From Streptomyces sp. DI166 (GTDB taxonomy: Bacteria > Actinomycetota > Actinomycetes > Streptomycetales > Streptomycetaceae): a stretch of DNA of 64,000 bases. The notes under the pieces were generated by a model, which did not search any database, had not been told where the DNA came from, and saw only the letters and a list, made by a program, of their open reading frames with translations. The stretch is taken from NCBI RefSeq assembly GCF_900091315.1, contig NZ_FLSP01000013.1:53243-117242 (forward strand). The letters are read 5' to 3'. Of the stretch, positions 51,359 to 60,341 are shown piece after piece. The position numbers and the translations under genes were made by a program. Within the stretch, counting starts at the first letter, position 1, and each line of letters begins with the position of its first letter.

Positions 51359-52278
51359 GCGACGACGACGTGCGCAGGGTGCGTGCCGGGCGGCGCACGG
51401 TCGAGGTCCACCGGCCCGGCAAGGTGCTCTTCCCCGCGGGCGACGGCGCCGCGGAGTACACCAAGGGCGACCTGGCCGACTACTACCGGTCCGTCGCCCG
51501 GTTCATGCTGCCGCACCTGCGGGGCCGTCCGCTGATGCTGGAACGGCACCCGGACGGGCTCGACGGGCCCCGGTTCATGCAGAAGAACACACCGGAGAGC
51601 TACCCGGACTGGGTCCGCCGGGTCGAGGTGGCCAAGGAGGGCGGCACGGTGTGCCACACCGTCTGCGACGACACCGCCACGCTCGTCCTCCTCGCCGACC
51701 AGGCCGCCGTCACCCCGCACCGCTGGCTGTCGCGGACCGGGAGCCTCGACCGTCCCGACCGGATGGTCTTCGACCTGGACCCGGCCGGGGACGACTTCGA
51801 GCCGGTCCGTGAGGCGGCCCGGCTGCTCGGCGGACTGCTGGACGAACTCGGCCTGCCCACCGCCCTGATGACGACCGGCTCGCGCGGCCTGCACGTCGTG
51901 GTGCCGCTGAACGGCCGTCACGACTTCGACGAGGTACGGCAGTTCGCCCGTGACACCGCCGACACGCTCGCCGCCGCCCACCCGGACCGGCTGACCACCG
52001 CCGCCCGCAAGAAGGAACGCGGCGACCGGCTCTATCTCGACGTCCAGCGAAACGCCTACGCGCAGACGGCGGTTGCCCCCTTCGCCGTACGCGCGAAGCC
52101 CGGCGCCCCCGTCGCCGTGCCCGTCGAGTGGAGCGCCCTGGACGACCCCGGCCTGCACGCCCGCCGGTGGACGATCAACGACGCCGCCGACCAGGCCCGC
52201 AGCGACCCGTGGGCCGGAGCGCCGGCCCGCGGCCGTGCCCTCGGACCGGCCCGGCGCAGGCTCGACGCGCTGAGGTGA
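51355..52278 (+). CDS. stand-alone LigD-type primase-polymerase (PolDom)
   Basis: A 307-residue archaeo-eukaryotic primase-like polymerase. The sequence follows the polymerase domain of bacterial LigD: VHRPGKVLFPAGDGAAEYTKGDLADYYRSVA, then MVFDLDPAGDDF with the two catalytic aspartates and GSRGLHVVVPL. There is no ligase or nuclease domain and no Ku gene near. Known relatives add ribonucleotides in non-homologous end joining. GTG start overlaps the transketolase stop in a GTGA; 80 bases separate it from gvpO. Confidence 0.9.
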   Translation: MSDDDVRRVRAGRRTVEVHRPGKVLFPAGDGAAEYTKGDLADYYRSVARFMLPHLRGRPLMLERHPDGLDGPRFMQKNTPESYPDWVRRVEVAKEGGTVCHTVCDDTATLVLLADQAAVTPHRWLSRTGSLDRPDRMVFDLDPAGDDFEPVREAARLLGGLLDELGLPTALMTTGSRGLHVVVPLNGRHDFDEVRQFARDTADTLAAAHPDRLTTAARKKERGDRLYLDVQRNAYAQTAVAPFAVRAKPGAPVAVPVEWSALDDPGLHARRWTINDAADQARSDPWAGAPARGRALGPARRRLDALR

Positions 52279-52358
52279 CCGGACGTGACCGAGCAACCCC
52301 AACCGCCCCGAGGGGTTTGGTCAACGCTCCTCGGGCCACTCGGCGGAACGAGGCGCCC

Positions 52359-52691
52359 ATGAATGATTCACAGAACACACCCAAGTCAGCCAAGAAGGGC
52401 ACGGACGGGACGGAAGACCGGCCGACCCCGATGGAGGTACTGCGTCAGGCGCGCGCCCAGCTCACCGAGCTGACCGGCAAGTCCGCCGAGACGGTGTCGT
52501 CCTTCGAGCGAACGGAGGACGGCTGGACCGTCGAGATCGAGGTCCTGGAGCTGGAACGTGTCCCCGACACGATGAGCCTGCTGGCCGGATACCAGGTCGA
52601 CCTCGACCCCGAGGGCCGGCTCACCGGCTACCGCCGCGTCCGCCGCTACGAGCGGGGGCGTTCCGACGCACATCGGTCCGGCGGTCACTAG
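52359..52691 (+). CDS. gvpO: gas vesicle protein GvpO
   Basis: A 110-residue protein with a polar N-terminus and a beta-rich conserved core (PMEVLRQARAQLTELTGKSAETVSSFERTEDGWTVEIEVLELERVPDTMSLLAGYQVDLDPEGRLTGYRRVRRYERG) that defines GvpO. Its function in gas-vesicle formation is not clear; it is needed in haloarchaea. GAGG precedes the ATG at 52359. First gene of the gvp series, 50 bases before gvpA. Confidence 0.92.
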   Translation: MNDSQNTPKSAKKGTDGTEDRPTPMEVLRQARAQLTELTGKSAETVSSFERTEDGWTVEIEVLELERVPDTMSLLAGYQVDLDPEGRLTGYRRVRRYERGRSDAHRSGGH

Positions 52692-52740
52692 ACCGCCTTC
52701 CCGCACCCGCCCGAGCAACCGGCAAGGAGGAAGGTCCGAC

Positions 52741-53175
52741 ATGACCGTTGTCCCCGCACAGAACACGGGCGGAGGCGGAGGTGGCTCCAGCGGCCTCTAC
52801 GACGTCCTGGAGCTCATCCTGGACAGGGGGCTCGTGATCGACGCGTTCATCCGGGTGTCCCTGGTGGGCATCGAGATCCTGAAGATCGACGTGAGGGTCG
52901 TCGTCGCCAGCGTCGACACCTATCTGCGCTTCGCCGAGGCCTGCAACCGGCTGGACCTGGAGGCCGGCCCGCGCAAGCCGCCCGGGCTGACCGAGGTCGT
53001 CGGCGAGATCACCGAGTCCGGCGCCCGCGGCAAGTCCAAGGGCGCGCTCTCCGGAGCCGCGGAGACCGTCTCCGACGCCTTCCGGCAGGCCCGTGACGAG
53101 GGCAAGGAGAAGTCCGAGTCCCGGCCCCGCACCCGCAAGGCCACCTCGGCGCGCCGGAAGGAGGAGCAGGAGTGA
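52741..53175 (+). CDS. gvpA: gas vesicle structural protein GvpA
   Basis: A 144-residue GvpA/GvpJ-type shell protein. The amphipathic core (LYDVLELILDRGLVIDAFIRVSLVGIEILKIDVRVVVASVDTYLRFAEA, about 20-68) is the wall-forming part; in most bacteria the protein ends near residue 70-75. Here a 70-residue polar, Lys/Arg/Glu-rich tail follows, which is usual for streptomycetes. AGGAGGAAGG precedes the ATG at 52741. The stop overlaps the gvpF start. Confidence 0.93.
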   Translation: MTVVPAQNTGGGGGGSSGLYDVLELILDRGLVIDAFIRVSLVGIEILKIDVRVVVASVDTYLRFAEACNRLDLEAGPRKPPGLTEVVGEITESGARGKSKGALSGAAETVSDAFRQARDEGKEKSESRPRTRKATSARRKEEQE

Positions 53176-53939
53176 GTACGTACGTGTACGGCATCACCAC
53201 GAGCTCCCACCCCGCGCTGCCGAAGGACATCTCCGGGGTCGGCGACCCGCCGCTCCCGGTCCGGGTCCTCACCACGGACGGCCTGGCCGCCCTGGTCAGC
53301 GACGCGCCCGAGAACCTGCGCCCCAAGCGCCGGGACCTGCTCGCCCACCAGAGCGTCCTCGCCGAGGTCGGGTCGGACGGCTGCGTGCTGCCCATGCGGT
53401 TCGGCAGCCTCGCCCCGGACGACGAGACGGTCACATCCGTACTCGCCGAGCGGGCCGAGCACTACCAGGAGCGGCTGCGCACGCTAGACGGCAAGGTCGA
53501 GTACAACATCAAGGCCACCCACGACGAGGAGGCCGTACTCCACCGGGTGATGTCGCAGAACGCCGACATCCGCGCCATGACCGAGGCCAACCGGCAGGCG
53601 GGCGGCGGAAGTTACGAGCAGAAGCTGCGGCTCGGCGAGATGGTCGTGGCCGCAGTCAAGGCACAGGAGGCCGAGGACGCCGACGCGGTCCTGAGCGCCC
53701 TGGAGGGCGAGGCGGAGGCGGTGAGCACCGGCCCGGAGTCCTCCGGCTGGCTCGCCAACGTCTCCTTCCTGGTGCCCAGGGACGCCGCCGGAACGTTCCT
53801 GTCGGCCGTCGAGGAGCTGCGCGAGAGCCTGCCCCACCTGCAGGTACGGGTGAACGGGCCGCTGCCGCCGTACAGCTTCGTCGAACCCGGTCCGGACCGG
53901 CACACGGGTGAGGCGCGGGCGGACTTCGCCCAGGAGTGA
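53172..53939 (+). CDS. gvpF: gas vesicle protein GvpF (GvpL/F family)
   Basis: A 255-residue GvpL/F-family protein with a two-lobed alpha/beta fold. It opens STYVYGITTSSHPALPKDISGVG and has LPMRFGSLAPDD and the C-terminal NGPLPPYSFV signature. GvpF associates with the nascent vesicle and binds GvpA in other organisms. GTG at 53172 overlaps the gvpA stop; a second L/F protein lies at 56299-57099. Confidence 0.92.
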   Translation: MSTYVYGITTSSHPALPKDISGVGDPPLPVRVLTTDGLAALVSDAPENLRPKRRDLLAHQSVLAEVGSDGCVLPMRFGSLAPDDETVTSVLAERAEHYQERLRTLDGKVEYNIKATHDEEAVLHRVMSQNADIRAMTEANRQAGGGSYEQKLRLGEMVVAAVKAQEAEDADAVLSALEGEAEAVSTGPESSGWLANVSFLVPRDAAGTFLSAVEELRESLPHLQVRVNGPLPPYSFVEPGPDRHTGEARADFAQE

Positions 53940-53953
53940 GCGGGAGTGAGGAC

Positions 53954-54181
53954 GTGGGACTGATCACAGAGGTGCTGCTGCTGCCGTTCGCCCCCGTGCG
54001 CGGCACCGGCTGGGTGATCGGCCAGGTGCTGCGGGAGGCGGAGCGGATCTACTACGACCCGGCCACGGTCCGGGCCGAACTCGCCCAGCTTGAAGAACAG
54101 TTGGAGGCGGGCGAGATCAGCGAGGAGGAGTTCGACCGGCGGGAGGACGAGCTTCTGGACAGACTGGAGAGGACACCATGA
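53954..54181 (+). CDS. gvpG: gas vesicle protein GvpG
   Basis: A 75-residue protein beginning MGLITEVLLLPFAPVRGTGWVIGQVL (the GvpG signature) and ending in a coiled helix (VRAELAQLEEQLEAGEISEEEFDRREDELLDRLE). GvpG is an accessory part of the assembly complex. The GTG at 53954 has GGGAG seven bases upstream; a GTG at 53936 overlapping gvpF is an alternative. Overlaps gvpY by 4 bases. Confidence 0.88.
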   Translation: MGLITEVLLLPFAPVRGTGWVIGQVLREAERIYYDPATVRAELAQLEEQLEAGEISEEEFDRREDELLDRLERTP

Positions 54182-54828
54182 ACAGGGCAGCCATTGGCCT
54201 CGCGGTCGGTGCCGGATACGTCCTCGGACGTACGAAGAAGATGAAACTCGCGTTCGCGCTGGGCACGCTGGTCGCGGGCAAGCGCCTGAACCTGAGCCCA
54301 CGGGCACTGGCCGACCTGGCCTCGCAACAGCTGCGGGACAACCCGCAGTTCAAGGAGATCGGGGACCAGCTGCGCCAGGACCTGCGCGGGGTTGGCAAGG
54401 CCGCCTCCGGCGCCATGGTCGAACGGCAGCTGGAGTCGATCGCCGACCGCCTCCACAACCGCACCTCCCAGGTGCGCGACGAGCTGTCGGGCGTGGTACC
54501 CGACGGGCGGGACGAGGAGGAGGACGAGCGCGACGAGCCGGAGGAGTCCGAGGAGCCGGAGGAGTCCGAGGAGCAGGAGGAGCCCGAGGAGCAGGCCGAG
54601 GACTCCGGCGACGAGGAAGAGCGGCCGGCCCCGCGCAAGAAGGCGGCGAAGAAGCCCGCGAAGAAGGCGGCCGCCAAGAAGACCGCCGCCAAGAAGACCG
54701 CGGCCAAGAAGGCGCCCGGCGGGTCGTCGGGGCGGCGCCGCGCGACGCCGAGGAAGAAGTCCGCCCAGGCCGGGGGCGGGGCCCGCGGCGCGCAGGCACG
54801 GCAGGAGAAGGGCGGTGACGAGCGATGA
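54178..54828 (+). CDS. gvpY: GvpY-type gas-vesicle-cluster protein with acidic then basic low-complexity tail
   Basis: A 216-residue protein. The first 110 residues are conserved in streptomycete gvp clusters (MNRAAIGLAVGAGYVLGRTKKMK, then LSPRALADLASQQLRDNPQFKEI). The rest is low complexity: an acidic run (about 119-160, Glu/Asp-rich) then a basic Lys/Ala-rich run (about 163-216, AKK repeats) resembling histone H1-type tails. No catalytic site is visible. Coupled by overlaps to gvpG and gvpZ. The symbol follows the usual streptomycete gene order. Confidence 0.75.
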   Translation: MNRAAIGLAVGAGYVLGRTKKMKLAFALGTLVAGKRLNLSPRALADLASQQLRDNPQFKEIGDQLRQDLRGVGKAASGAMVERQLESIADRLHNRTSQVRDELSGVVPDGRDEEEDERDEPEESEEPEESEEQEEPEEQAEDSGDEEERPAPRKKAAKKPAKKAAAKKTAAKKTAAKKAPGGSSGRRRATPRKKSAQAGGGARGAQARQEKGGDER

Positions 54829-55979
54829 CCGAGACCGTCGACAGGGCCACGGACACGGCGCGTGACGCCACCGGCAACGGCAAGGGACCGCTCGGCGGGC
54901 TGGCCGACAGCGAGGCCGCCGACCGGCTGAAGGAGGAGCTGCGCGACTACTTCGCGGCGCAGGCCGAGCGCCTGCTGGTCGGGGCCGGCCGCAAGCTCGG
55001 GGAGACCACGGTCAAGCTGAACGACATCGCCGAGGGCAACAGCCCCGGCTTCGCCAAGCTCGCCCTCGACGGCGGCCGCAAGATCGCCGAGGGCAAGGGA
55101 CCGGTCCGCAGCGCGCTGGAACTCGGCGCGTCCAAGGCCAAGGACAGCGTGACCGACGCGCTGAAGAACCTCGGCGGCAAGGGCAAGGGCGGCAAGAAAC
55201 GCGGCGCGGGGAACAAGCCGACCGTCATCATCGAGTACGTCGACGTCGGTGTGCCGCTGCGCACCGCCTACGACCAGTGGACGCAGTTCCAGGACTTCAG
55301 CACCTTCGCCAAGGGCGTCAAGAGCGCGAACCGCACGGACGACACCACCTCGGACTGGCAGATGAAGATCTTCTGGTCCACCCGGGGCTGGAAGGCGACC
55401 ACCACCGAGCAGGTGCCGGACGAGCGGATCGCCTGGACCTCGGAGGGTGGCAAGGGCACCACGAAGGGTGTCGTCACCTTCCACGAACTCGCCGAGAACC
55501 TCACCCGTGTGCTGCTGGTGATCGAGTACTACCCGAAGGGGTTCTTCGAGAAGACCGCCAACATCTGGCGCGCCCAGGGCCGCCGGGCCCGGCTCGACCT
55601 GAAGAACTACGTCCGCTTCATCACCCTCAAGGGAGAGGTGGAGGAGGGCTGGCGCGGCGAGATCCGCGACGGCGAGCTCGTCCGCAGTCACGAGGACGCG
55701 GTCGCGGAGGAGGAGCAGGAGGACGAGCAGGACGAGAACGCCGAGGACGCCGAGGACGAGGGTCCTGAGGAGGCGGAGGACGAGTACGAGGACTCCGGTG
55801 ACGCGGACGAGGAGTACGACGACACCGACGAGGCGGAGGACGAGTACGACGACGAGTCCGAGCCCGAGGACGAGTACGACGAGGCGGAGGACGAGTACGA
55901 GGACGACAATGAGCGGGAGGACGAAGAAGCCGAGCCGGAGGACGAGACCGAGTACGAAGAGGCCGGGAGCCGTCGATGA
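54825..55979 (+). CDS. gvpZ: GvpZ-type SRPBCC protein with long acidic tail
   Basis: A 384-residue protein. A helical N-terminus (about 1-120) is followed by an SRPBCC/START domain (about 128-285: IIEYVDVGVPLRTAYDQWTQFQDFSTF, KTANIWRAQGRRARLDLKNYVRF). The last about 90 residues are almost wholly acidic (Glu/Asp with Tyr and Ser). The adjacent GvpY carries a basic tail. Role in vesicles is unknown. Overlaps gvpY and gvpJ. Confidence 0.8.
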   Translation: MTETVDRATDTARDATGNGKGPLGGLADSEAADRLKEELRDYFAAQAERLLVGAGRKLGETTVKLNDIAEGNSPGFAKLALDGGRKIAEGKGPVRSALELGASKAKDSVTDALKNLGGKGKGGKKRGAGNKPTVIIEYVDVGVPLRTAYDQWTQFQDFSTFAKGVKSANRTDDTTSDWQMKIFWSTRGWKATTTEQVPDERIAWTSEGGKGTTKGVVTFHELAENLTRVLLVIEYYPKGFFEKTANIWRAQGRRARLDLKNYVRFITLKGEVEEGWRGEIRDGELVRSHEDAVAEEEQEDEQDENAEDAEDEGPEEAEDEYEDSGDADEEYDDTDEAEDEYDDESEPEDEYDEAEDEYEDDNEREDEEAEPEDETEYEEAGSRR

Positions 55980-56298
55980 CCACCGCAAGCCGTCTTCCCG
56001 AGCCCTACGGCCAGGGCAGCGGCGCCAACCTCGCCGACATCCTGGAGCGCGTCCTGGACAAGGGCGTGGTCATCGCGGGAGACATCCGGATCAACCTGCT
56101 CGACATCGAACTGCTCACCATCAAGCTCCGCCTCATCGTCGCCTCGGTCGACAAGGCCAAGGAGATGGGCATCGACTGGTGGGAGGAGGACCCGGCCCTC
56201 TCCTCGCGGGCCCGCCGCCGCGAGCTGACCCGTGAGAACGCCGAGCTGCGCAGGCGGCTGGAGGAACTGGAACCGGCCGGCGAGCGGAAGGAGCGCTG

Positions 56299-56299
<1 letters not shown>
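55976..56299 (+). CDS. gvpJ: gas vesicle protein GvpJ
   Basis: A 107-residue GvpA/J-family minor shell protein: LADILERVLDKGVVIAGDIRINLLDIELLTIKLRLIVASVDKAKEMGIDWW (about 20-70) is the shared core, followed by a helical, charged tail. GvpJ is thought to shape the vesicle cone. ATG at 55976 overlaps gvpZ; the last base of its stop codon is the first base of the gvpL start. Confidence 0.92.
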
Positions 56300-57095
<796 letters not shown>

Positions 57096-57099
<4 letters not shown>

Positions 57100-57284
57100 C
57101 CGTCGTCGAACGCCGTGAGGTCGCCCTGGTGGACCTCCTGGACCGGCTGCTGGCCGGCGGGGTCGTCATCACCGGGGACATCACCCTGCGCATCGCCGAC
57201 GTCGACCTCGTCCGCATCGACCTCAACGCCCTGATCAGCTCGGTCAACGAGAACGTGCCCTCACCGTTCCAGGAGTTGCTGTGA
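57096..57284 (+). CDS. gvpS: gas vesicle protein GvpS (GvpA/J/M family)
   Basis: A 62-residue protein consisting of little more than the GvpA-type core: LVDLLDRLLAGGVVITGDITLRIADVDLVRIDLNALISSV. It is a minor shell homologue. GTG at 57096 overlaps gvpL; stop overlaps gvpK start. Confidence 0.9.
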
Positions 57285-57562
57285 CCGCCCGCAACCGGCT
57301 CGACCTCGAACCCGACACCGTCGAGCGGGACCTCGTCAAACTCGTCCTCACGGTGGTGGAGTTGCTGCGCCAGCTGATGGAGCGGCAGGCACTGCGCCGC
57401 TGCGACGAAGGCGTGCTCAGCGAGGAGCAGGAGGAGCGGATCGGGCTGACGCTGATGCTGCTCGACGAGCGGATGACCGAGCTGCGCGAGCGCTACGGAC
57501 TGCGGCCCGAGGACCTCAATCTCGACCTCGGCCCGCTGGGCCCGCTGCTGCCCCGCGAATGA
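57281..57562 (+). CDS. gvpK: gas vesicle protein GvpK
   Basis: A 93-residue helical accessory protein: RLDLEPDTVERDLVKLVLTVVELLRQLMERQALRRCDEGVLSEEQEERIGLTLMLLDERMTELRERYGL is the GvpK core. Required for vesicle assembly in other organisms, mechanism unknown. Last gene of the cluster; a repeat and a hairpin follow. Confidence 0.92.
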   Translation: MTARNRLDLEPDTVERDLVKLVLTVVELLRQLMERQALRRCDEGVLSEEQEERIGLTLMLLDERMTELRERYGLRPEDLNLDLGPLGPLLPRE

Positions 57563-57608
57563 ACCGAATGAGCCGAATGACCGTGTGAACCGAATGAACC
57601 GTGTGAAC
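57556..57608. repeat. CCGAATGA-type tandem repeat after gvpK
   Basis: Several near-copies of GAATGAACC / CCGAATGA / CCGTGTGAA lie directly after (and include) the gvpK stop, placing many TGA triplets close together. The 3' end of gvpK (CTGCCCCGCGAATGAAC, 57548-57564) is nearly copied at 57615-57631. Confidence 0.6.
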
Positions 57609-57614
57609 ATGCCG

Positions 57615-57642
57615 CTGCCCCGGGAGTGAACTCCCGGGGCAG
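57615..57642 (+). terminator. hairpin ending the gas-vesicle operon
   Basis: CTGCCCCGGGAGT and its exact complement ACTCCCGGGGCAG flank a two-base GA centre. In practice the loop is TGAA with a 12-base stem. It lies 53 bases after gvpK and 19 bases before the convergent small membrane protein gene. No T run. Confidence 0.65.
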
Positions 57643-57660
57643 TCGGCTATCCGCGCCGCG

Positions 57661-57831
57661 TCACCACCTGTACCAGCGGCCCCTGCCTCCGGACGCCGTA
57701 GTGCTCCGCATCACGAAGCCCAGCAACCACACCACCAGTACGGCGATGGCAATCCACCACAGCACCTTCACCGCGAAACCGGCACCGAACAGAATCAGCG
57801 CCAAAAGCAGAACCAGCAGAACAGGGATCAT
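57661..57831 (-). CDS. 56-residue hydrophobic membrane protein
   Basis: A short frame on the minus strand with ATG at 57831, AGGAGG 10 bases upstream and TGA at 57661-57663. It begins MIPVLLVLLLALILFGAGFA and has two hydrophobic segments (about 2-22 and 24-42) and a Gly/Arg/Trp C-terminus (GGRGRWYRW). The same kind of short protein is common in streptomycetes, annotated hydrophobic protein. Function unknown. It converges on the gvp operon. Confidence 0.85.
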   Translation of the reverse strand: MIPVLLVLLLALILFGAGFAVKVLWWIAIAVLVVWLLGFVMRSTTASGGRGRWYRW

Positions 57832-57874
57832 AATGGGAAACCTCCTGCCGACCGAGTAACCGGAAATCGCGGTT

Positions 57875-58696
57875 TCAGACCTCCTTGCGGCACAGAATTT
57901 CTCCGTGCAGTACGGAGAACCAGCCGTCCTCCCGCCGCCCCCAGTCCCGCCAGGCGTCCGCGATCGCGGTCAGTTGCTCCACCGTCGCGTGGCCGCCCTC
58001 GACGGCCCGGTCGGCATAGGCGGAGGCCAGCGTCCGGTCCGCCCACAGTCCGCTCCACCAGGCCCGCTCCTCGGGCTCGGCGAAGGTCCAGGTGGCCGAG
58101 GTGGCGGTGACGTCGGTCAGGCCGGCCCGCAGCGCCCAGGACTTCAGCCGCCGACCGGCGTCCGGCTCGCCGCCGTTGGCGCGGGCCACCCGGTGGTACA
58201 GATCCAGCCAGTCGTCCAGACCGGGTGACCCGGGGTACCAGGTCATGGCCGCGTAGTCCGAGTCGCGGGCCGCGACGATCCCGCCCGGCCGGGTCACCCG
58301 CTTCATCTCGCGCAGCGCCCCCACCGGGTCGCCGACGTGCTGGAGCACCTGGTGCGCGTGGACCACGTCGAAGGTGTCGTCCTCGAAGTCCAGCGCGTGG
58401 ACGTCGGCGACCGCGAAGTCGACGTTGTCCAGGCCCCGTTGGGCGGCCGTGGCGCGGGCCTGCGCCAGGACGGCCGGGGCCCGGTCGACCCCCGTGACGT
58501 GACCGTCCGTCACCAGCGCCGCCAGGTCCGCGGTGATGGTGCCGGGCCCGCAGCCGATGTCCAGGATCCGCATCCGCGGCTTGAGCGAACCCAGCAGGTA
58601 CGCCGCGGAGTTGGCGGCGGTGCGCCAGGTGTGCGAGCGCAGCACCGACTCGTGGTGCCCATGGGTGTACACGGCGGTCTCACGCGGCTTCGACAT
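57875..58696 (-). CDS. class I SAM-dependent methyltransferase (Methyltransf_11 type)
   Basis: A 273-residue methyltransferase. Motif I MRILDIGCGPGTITADLA (about 42-59), acidic VTGVDRAP, and VVHAHQVLQHVGDPVGALREMKRVTRPGG match the UbiE/Methyltransf_11 pattern. Substrate unknown. GAGGGGAA precedes the ATG at 58696. Confidence 0.9.
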   Translation of the reverse strand: MSKPRETAVYTHGHHESVLRSHTWRTAANSAAYLLGSLKPRMRILDIGCGPGTITADLAALVTDGHVTGVDRAPAVLAQARATAAQRGLDNVDFAVADVHALDFEDDTFDVVHAHQVLQHVGDPVGALREMKRVTRPGGIVAARDSDYAAMTWYPGSPGLDDWLDLYHRVARANGGEPDAGRRLKSWALRAGLTDVTATSATWTFAEPEERAWWSGLWADRTLASAYADRAVEGGHATVEQLTAIADAWRDWGRREDGWFSVLHGEILCRKEV

Positions 58697-58787
58697 GGCG
58701 TTCCCCTCGTCTCGTCGTCGTGCCGCCACCGTATGCCGCCATGCCGAATAATGAGACCCGTGTTTTGCATAATGGACTGACGGTTCG

Positions 58788-60281
58788 TCAGTGCCTGGGC
58801 AGCGGCCGGTACACCGTCAGTGCCTCCGGCAGCTTCTCCAGCGTCACCTCGCCCTCCACCTCGATGACTTCACCGTCGTAGGCGAGCAGCGAACCCGAGG
58901 CCACGTCGGCCAGCCGCAGTCGGCCGACCTGGACCGCCGCGTGGACGGGGGAGCGGGTCAGCGGGCCCGCGACGGCAGCCGCGAGCAGCCGCAGCGCCGG
59001 TCGGCGGCCGCCGTGCACGACCCGTACGTCCAGCACACCGTCCGCGAGGTCGACGCGGCGGCCGGGGGCGAGGCCCAGCCGGTGGTAGGTGCCGTTCCCG
59101 GCGAACAGCAGCCACAACGGGCGGATGGCGGAACCGACTTCGACCTCCAGCGGGTGCCGGTCGGCGCGCAGCACCCGCAGCGCGGCCAGCACCCCGGCGG
59201 GCCATTCGCCGATCCGGTGCGACCAGCGGTCCCGTACGCGCACCAGCTCCGGATACACGCCCAGACTGCAGGTGTTGAGGAAGACGCCCTGTCCGCCGCC
59301 CCAGCGGAACCGGCCCACGTCCACCCGCACCGCCTGGCCGGCGACCAGCGCCCGGGTCAGGTCGTGCACGTCCTCCACGCCCAGGTCGTAGGCGAAGTGG
59401 TTGAGGGTGCCGCCGGGCAGCACCGCGAGCGGCAGCCCGTGCCGGAGAGCGACCTCGGCGGCCGCGTTCACCGTGCCGTCGCCGCCGCACACCCCGAGCA
59501 CCCGGGCCCGGGCCGCCGCCCTCTCCAGCTCCGCGCGCACCCGCTCCGGCTCGCAGCTCACCACCTCGGCGCCCGGCAGCAGCCCCCGCAGGGCGTCCAC
59601 CCGGTCCGCGGTGCCCGAGGCGGTGTTCGCGACCATCACCAGGCCCTCGCCCTCGGCCAGCGCCGGCACCTCGGCGCGCGGCCGGGGCGGCGGCAGGAGC
59701 TGGGCGCGGGTGGGCACCATGCCCCGTACCGCGTACGCGGCGCACGCGCCGAGCGCAGCGCCCGCCAGGACGTCGCTCGGGAAGTGCACCCCGGTGTAGA
59801 TCCTGGACATCGCCACCGACCAGGCGACGGGCGCCACCGCCGCGCCCCAGGCCGGGGACTCCAGGGCGACGCCGGTCGCGAAGGCCGCCGCCGACGCGGA
59901 GTGACCGGACGGGAAGGAGGTGGTGATCGGCTGCCGCTTCAGGTGCCGCACCTGCGGCACCGCGTCCAGGACCGGGCGCGGGCGCTTCACCGAGCGCTTG
60001 CCGAGCGTGTTGATGGTCAGCGAGGCCAGGCCCAGCGAGGCCAGACCGCGCACGGCGGCCCGGCGGGCGCGCGGGGTGCGGCTCGCGGCCATCACGGCGC
60101 CGGCGGCGAACCACAGCAGCCCGTGGTTGGCGCTCCGGCTCAGCCGCGGCAGCACCGGGGTCGCGCCGGGCCAGTGCTGTTCGGCGGCGAACTCGAACAG
60201 GCGGGAGTCGAGGGCGAGGAGCCGGTCGCGCAGCACATGGCGGCCCGGGCGGAGGTGGGTGAGGTCGACATCTGGGCTCAT
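58788..60281 (-). CDS. PAP2-phosphatase/diacylglycerol-kinase fusion membrane protein
   Basis: A 497-residue fusion. The N-terminal half (about 40-195) is a membrane PAP2 phosphatase with all three motifs, KRSVKRPRP, FPSGHSASA and SRIYTGVHFPSD. The C-terminal half (about 215-495) is a diacylglycerol-kinase/YegS-type lipid kinase with VCGGDGTVNAAAEVAL and LPGGTLNHFAYDLG. One chain may thus both phosphorylate and dephosphorylate lipids, or one half may be regulatory. The start at 60281 is by homology; SD weak. Confidence 0.88.
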   Translation of the reverse strand: MSPDVDLTHLRPGRHVLRDRLLALDSRLFEFAAEQHWPGATPVLPRLSRSANHGLLWFAAGAVMAASRTPRARRAAVRGLASLGLASLTINTLGKRSVKRPRPVLDAVPQVRHLKRQPITTSFPSGHSASAAAFATGVALESPAWGAAVAPVAWSVAMSRIYTGVHFPSDVLAGAALGACAAYAVRGMVPTRAQLLPPPRPRAEVPALAEGEGLVMVANTASGTADRVDALRGLLPGAEVVSCEPERVRAELERAAARARVLGVCGGDGTVNAAAEVALRHGLPLAVLPGGTLNHFAYDLGVEDVHDLTRALVAGQAVRVDVGRFRWGGGQGVFLNTCSLGVYPELVRVRDRWSHRIGEWPAGVLAALRVLRADRHPLEVEVGSAIRPLWLLFAGNGTYHRLGLAPGRRVDLADGVLDVRVVHGGRRPALRLLAAAVAGPLTRSPVHAAVQVGRLRLADVASGSLLAYDGEVIEVEGEVTLEKLPEALTVYRPLPRH

Positions 60282-60341
60282 GGGGTCACGGGTACCCTGA
60301 AGTGGCGATTTCCTTGCCGGTCCGTCTCCGGAGAGCCCTGA

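Noticed and set aside
52315..52338. SigB-like promoter before gvpO (GTTT-N14-GGGCCA)
   Set aside because: The -10 differs at three positions from GGGTAC, too weak to call in GC-rich DNA.
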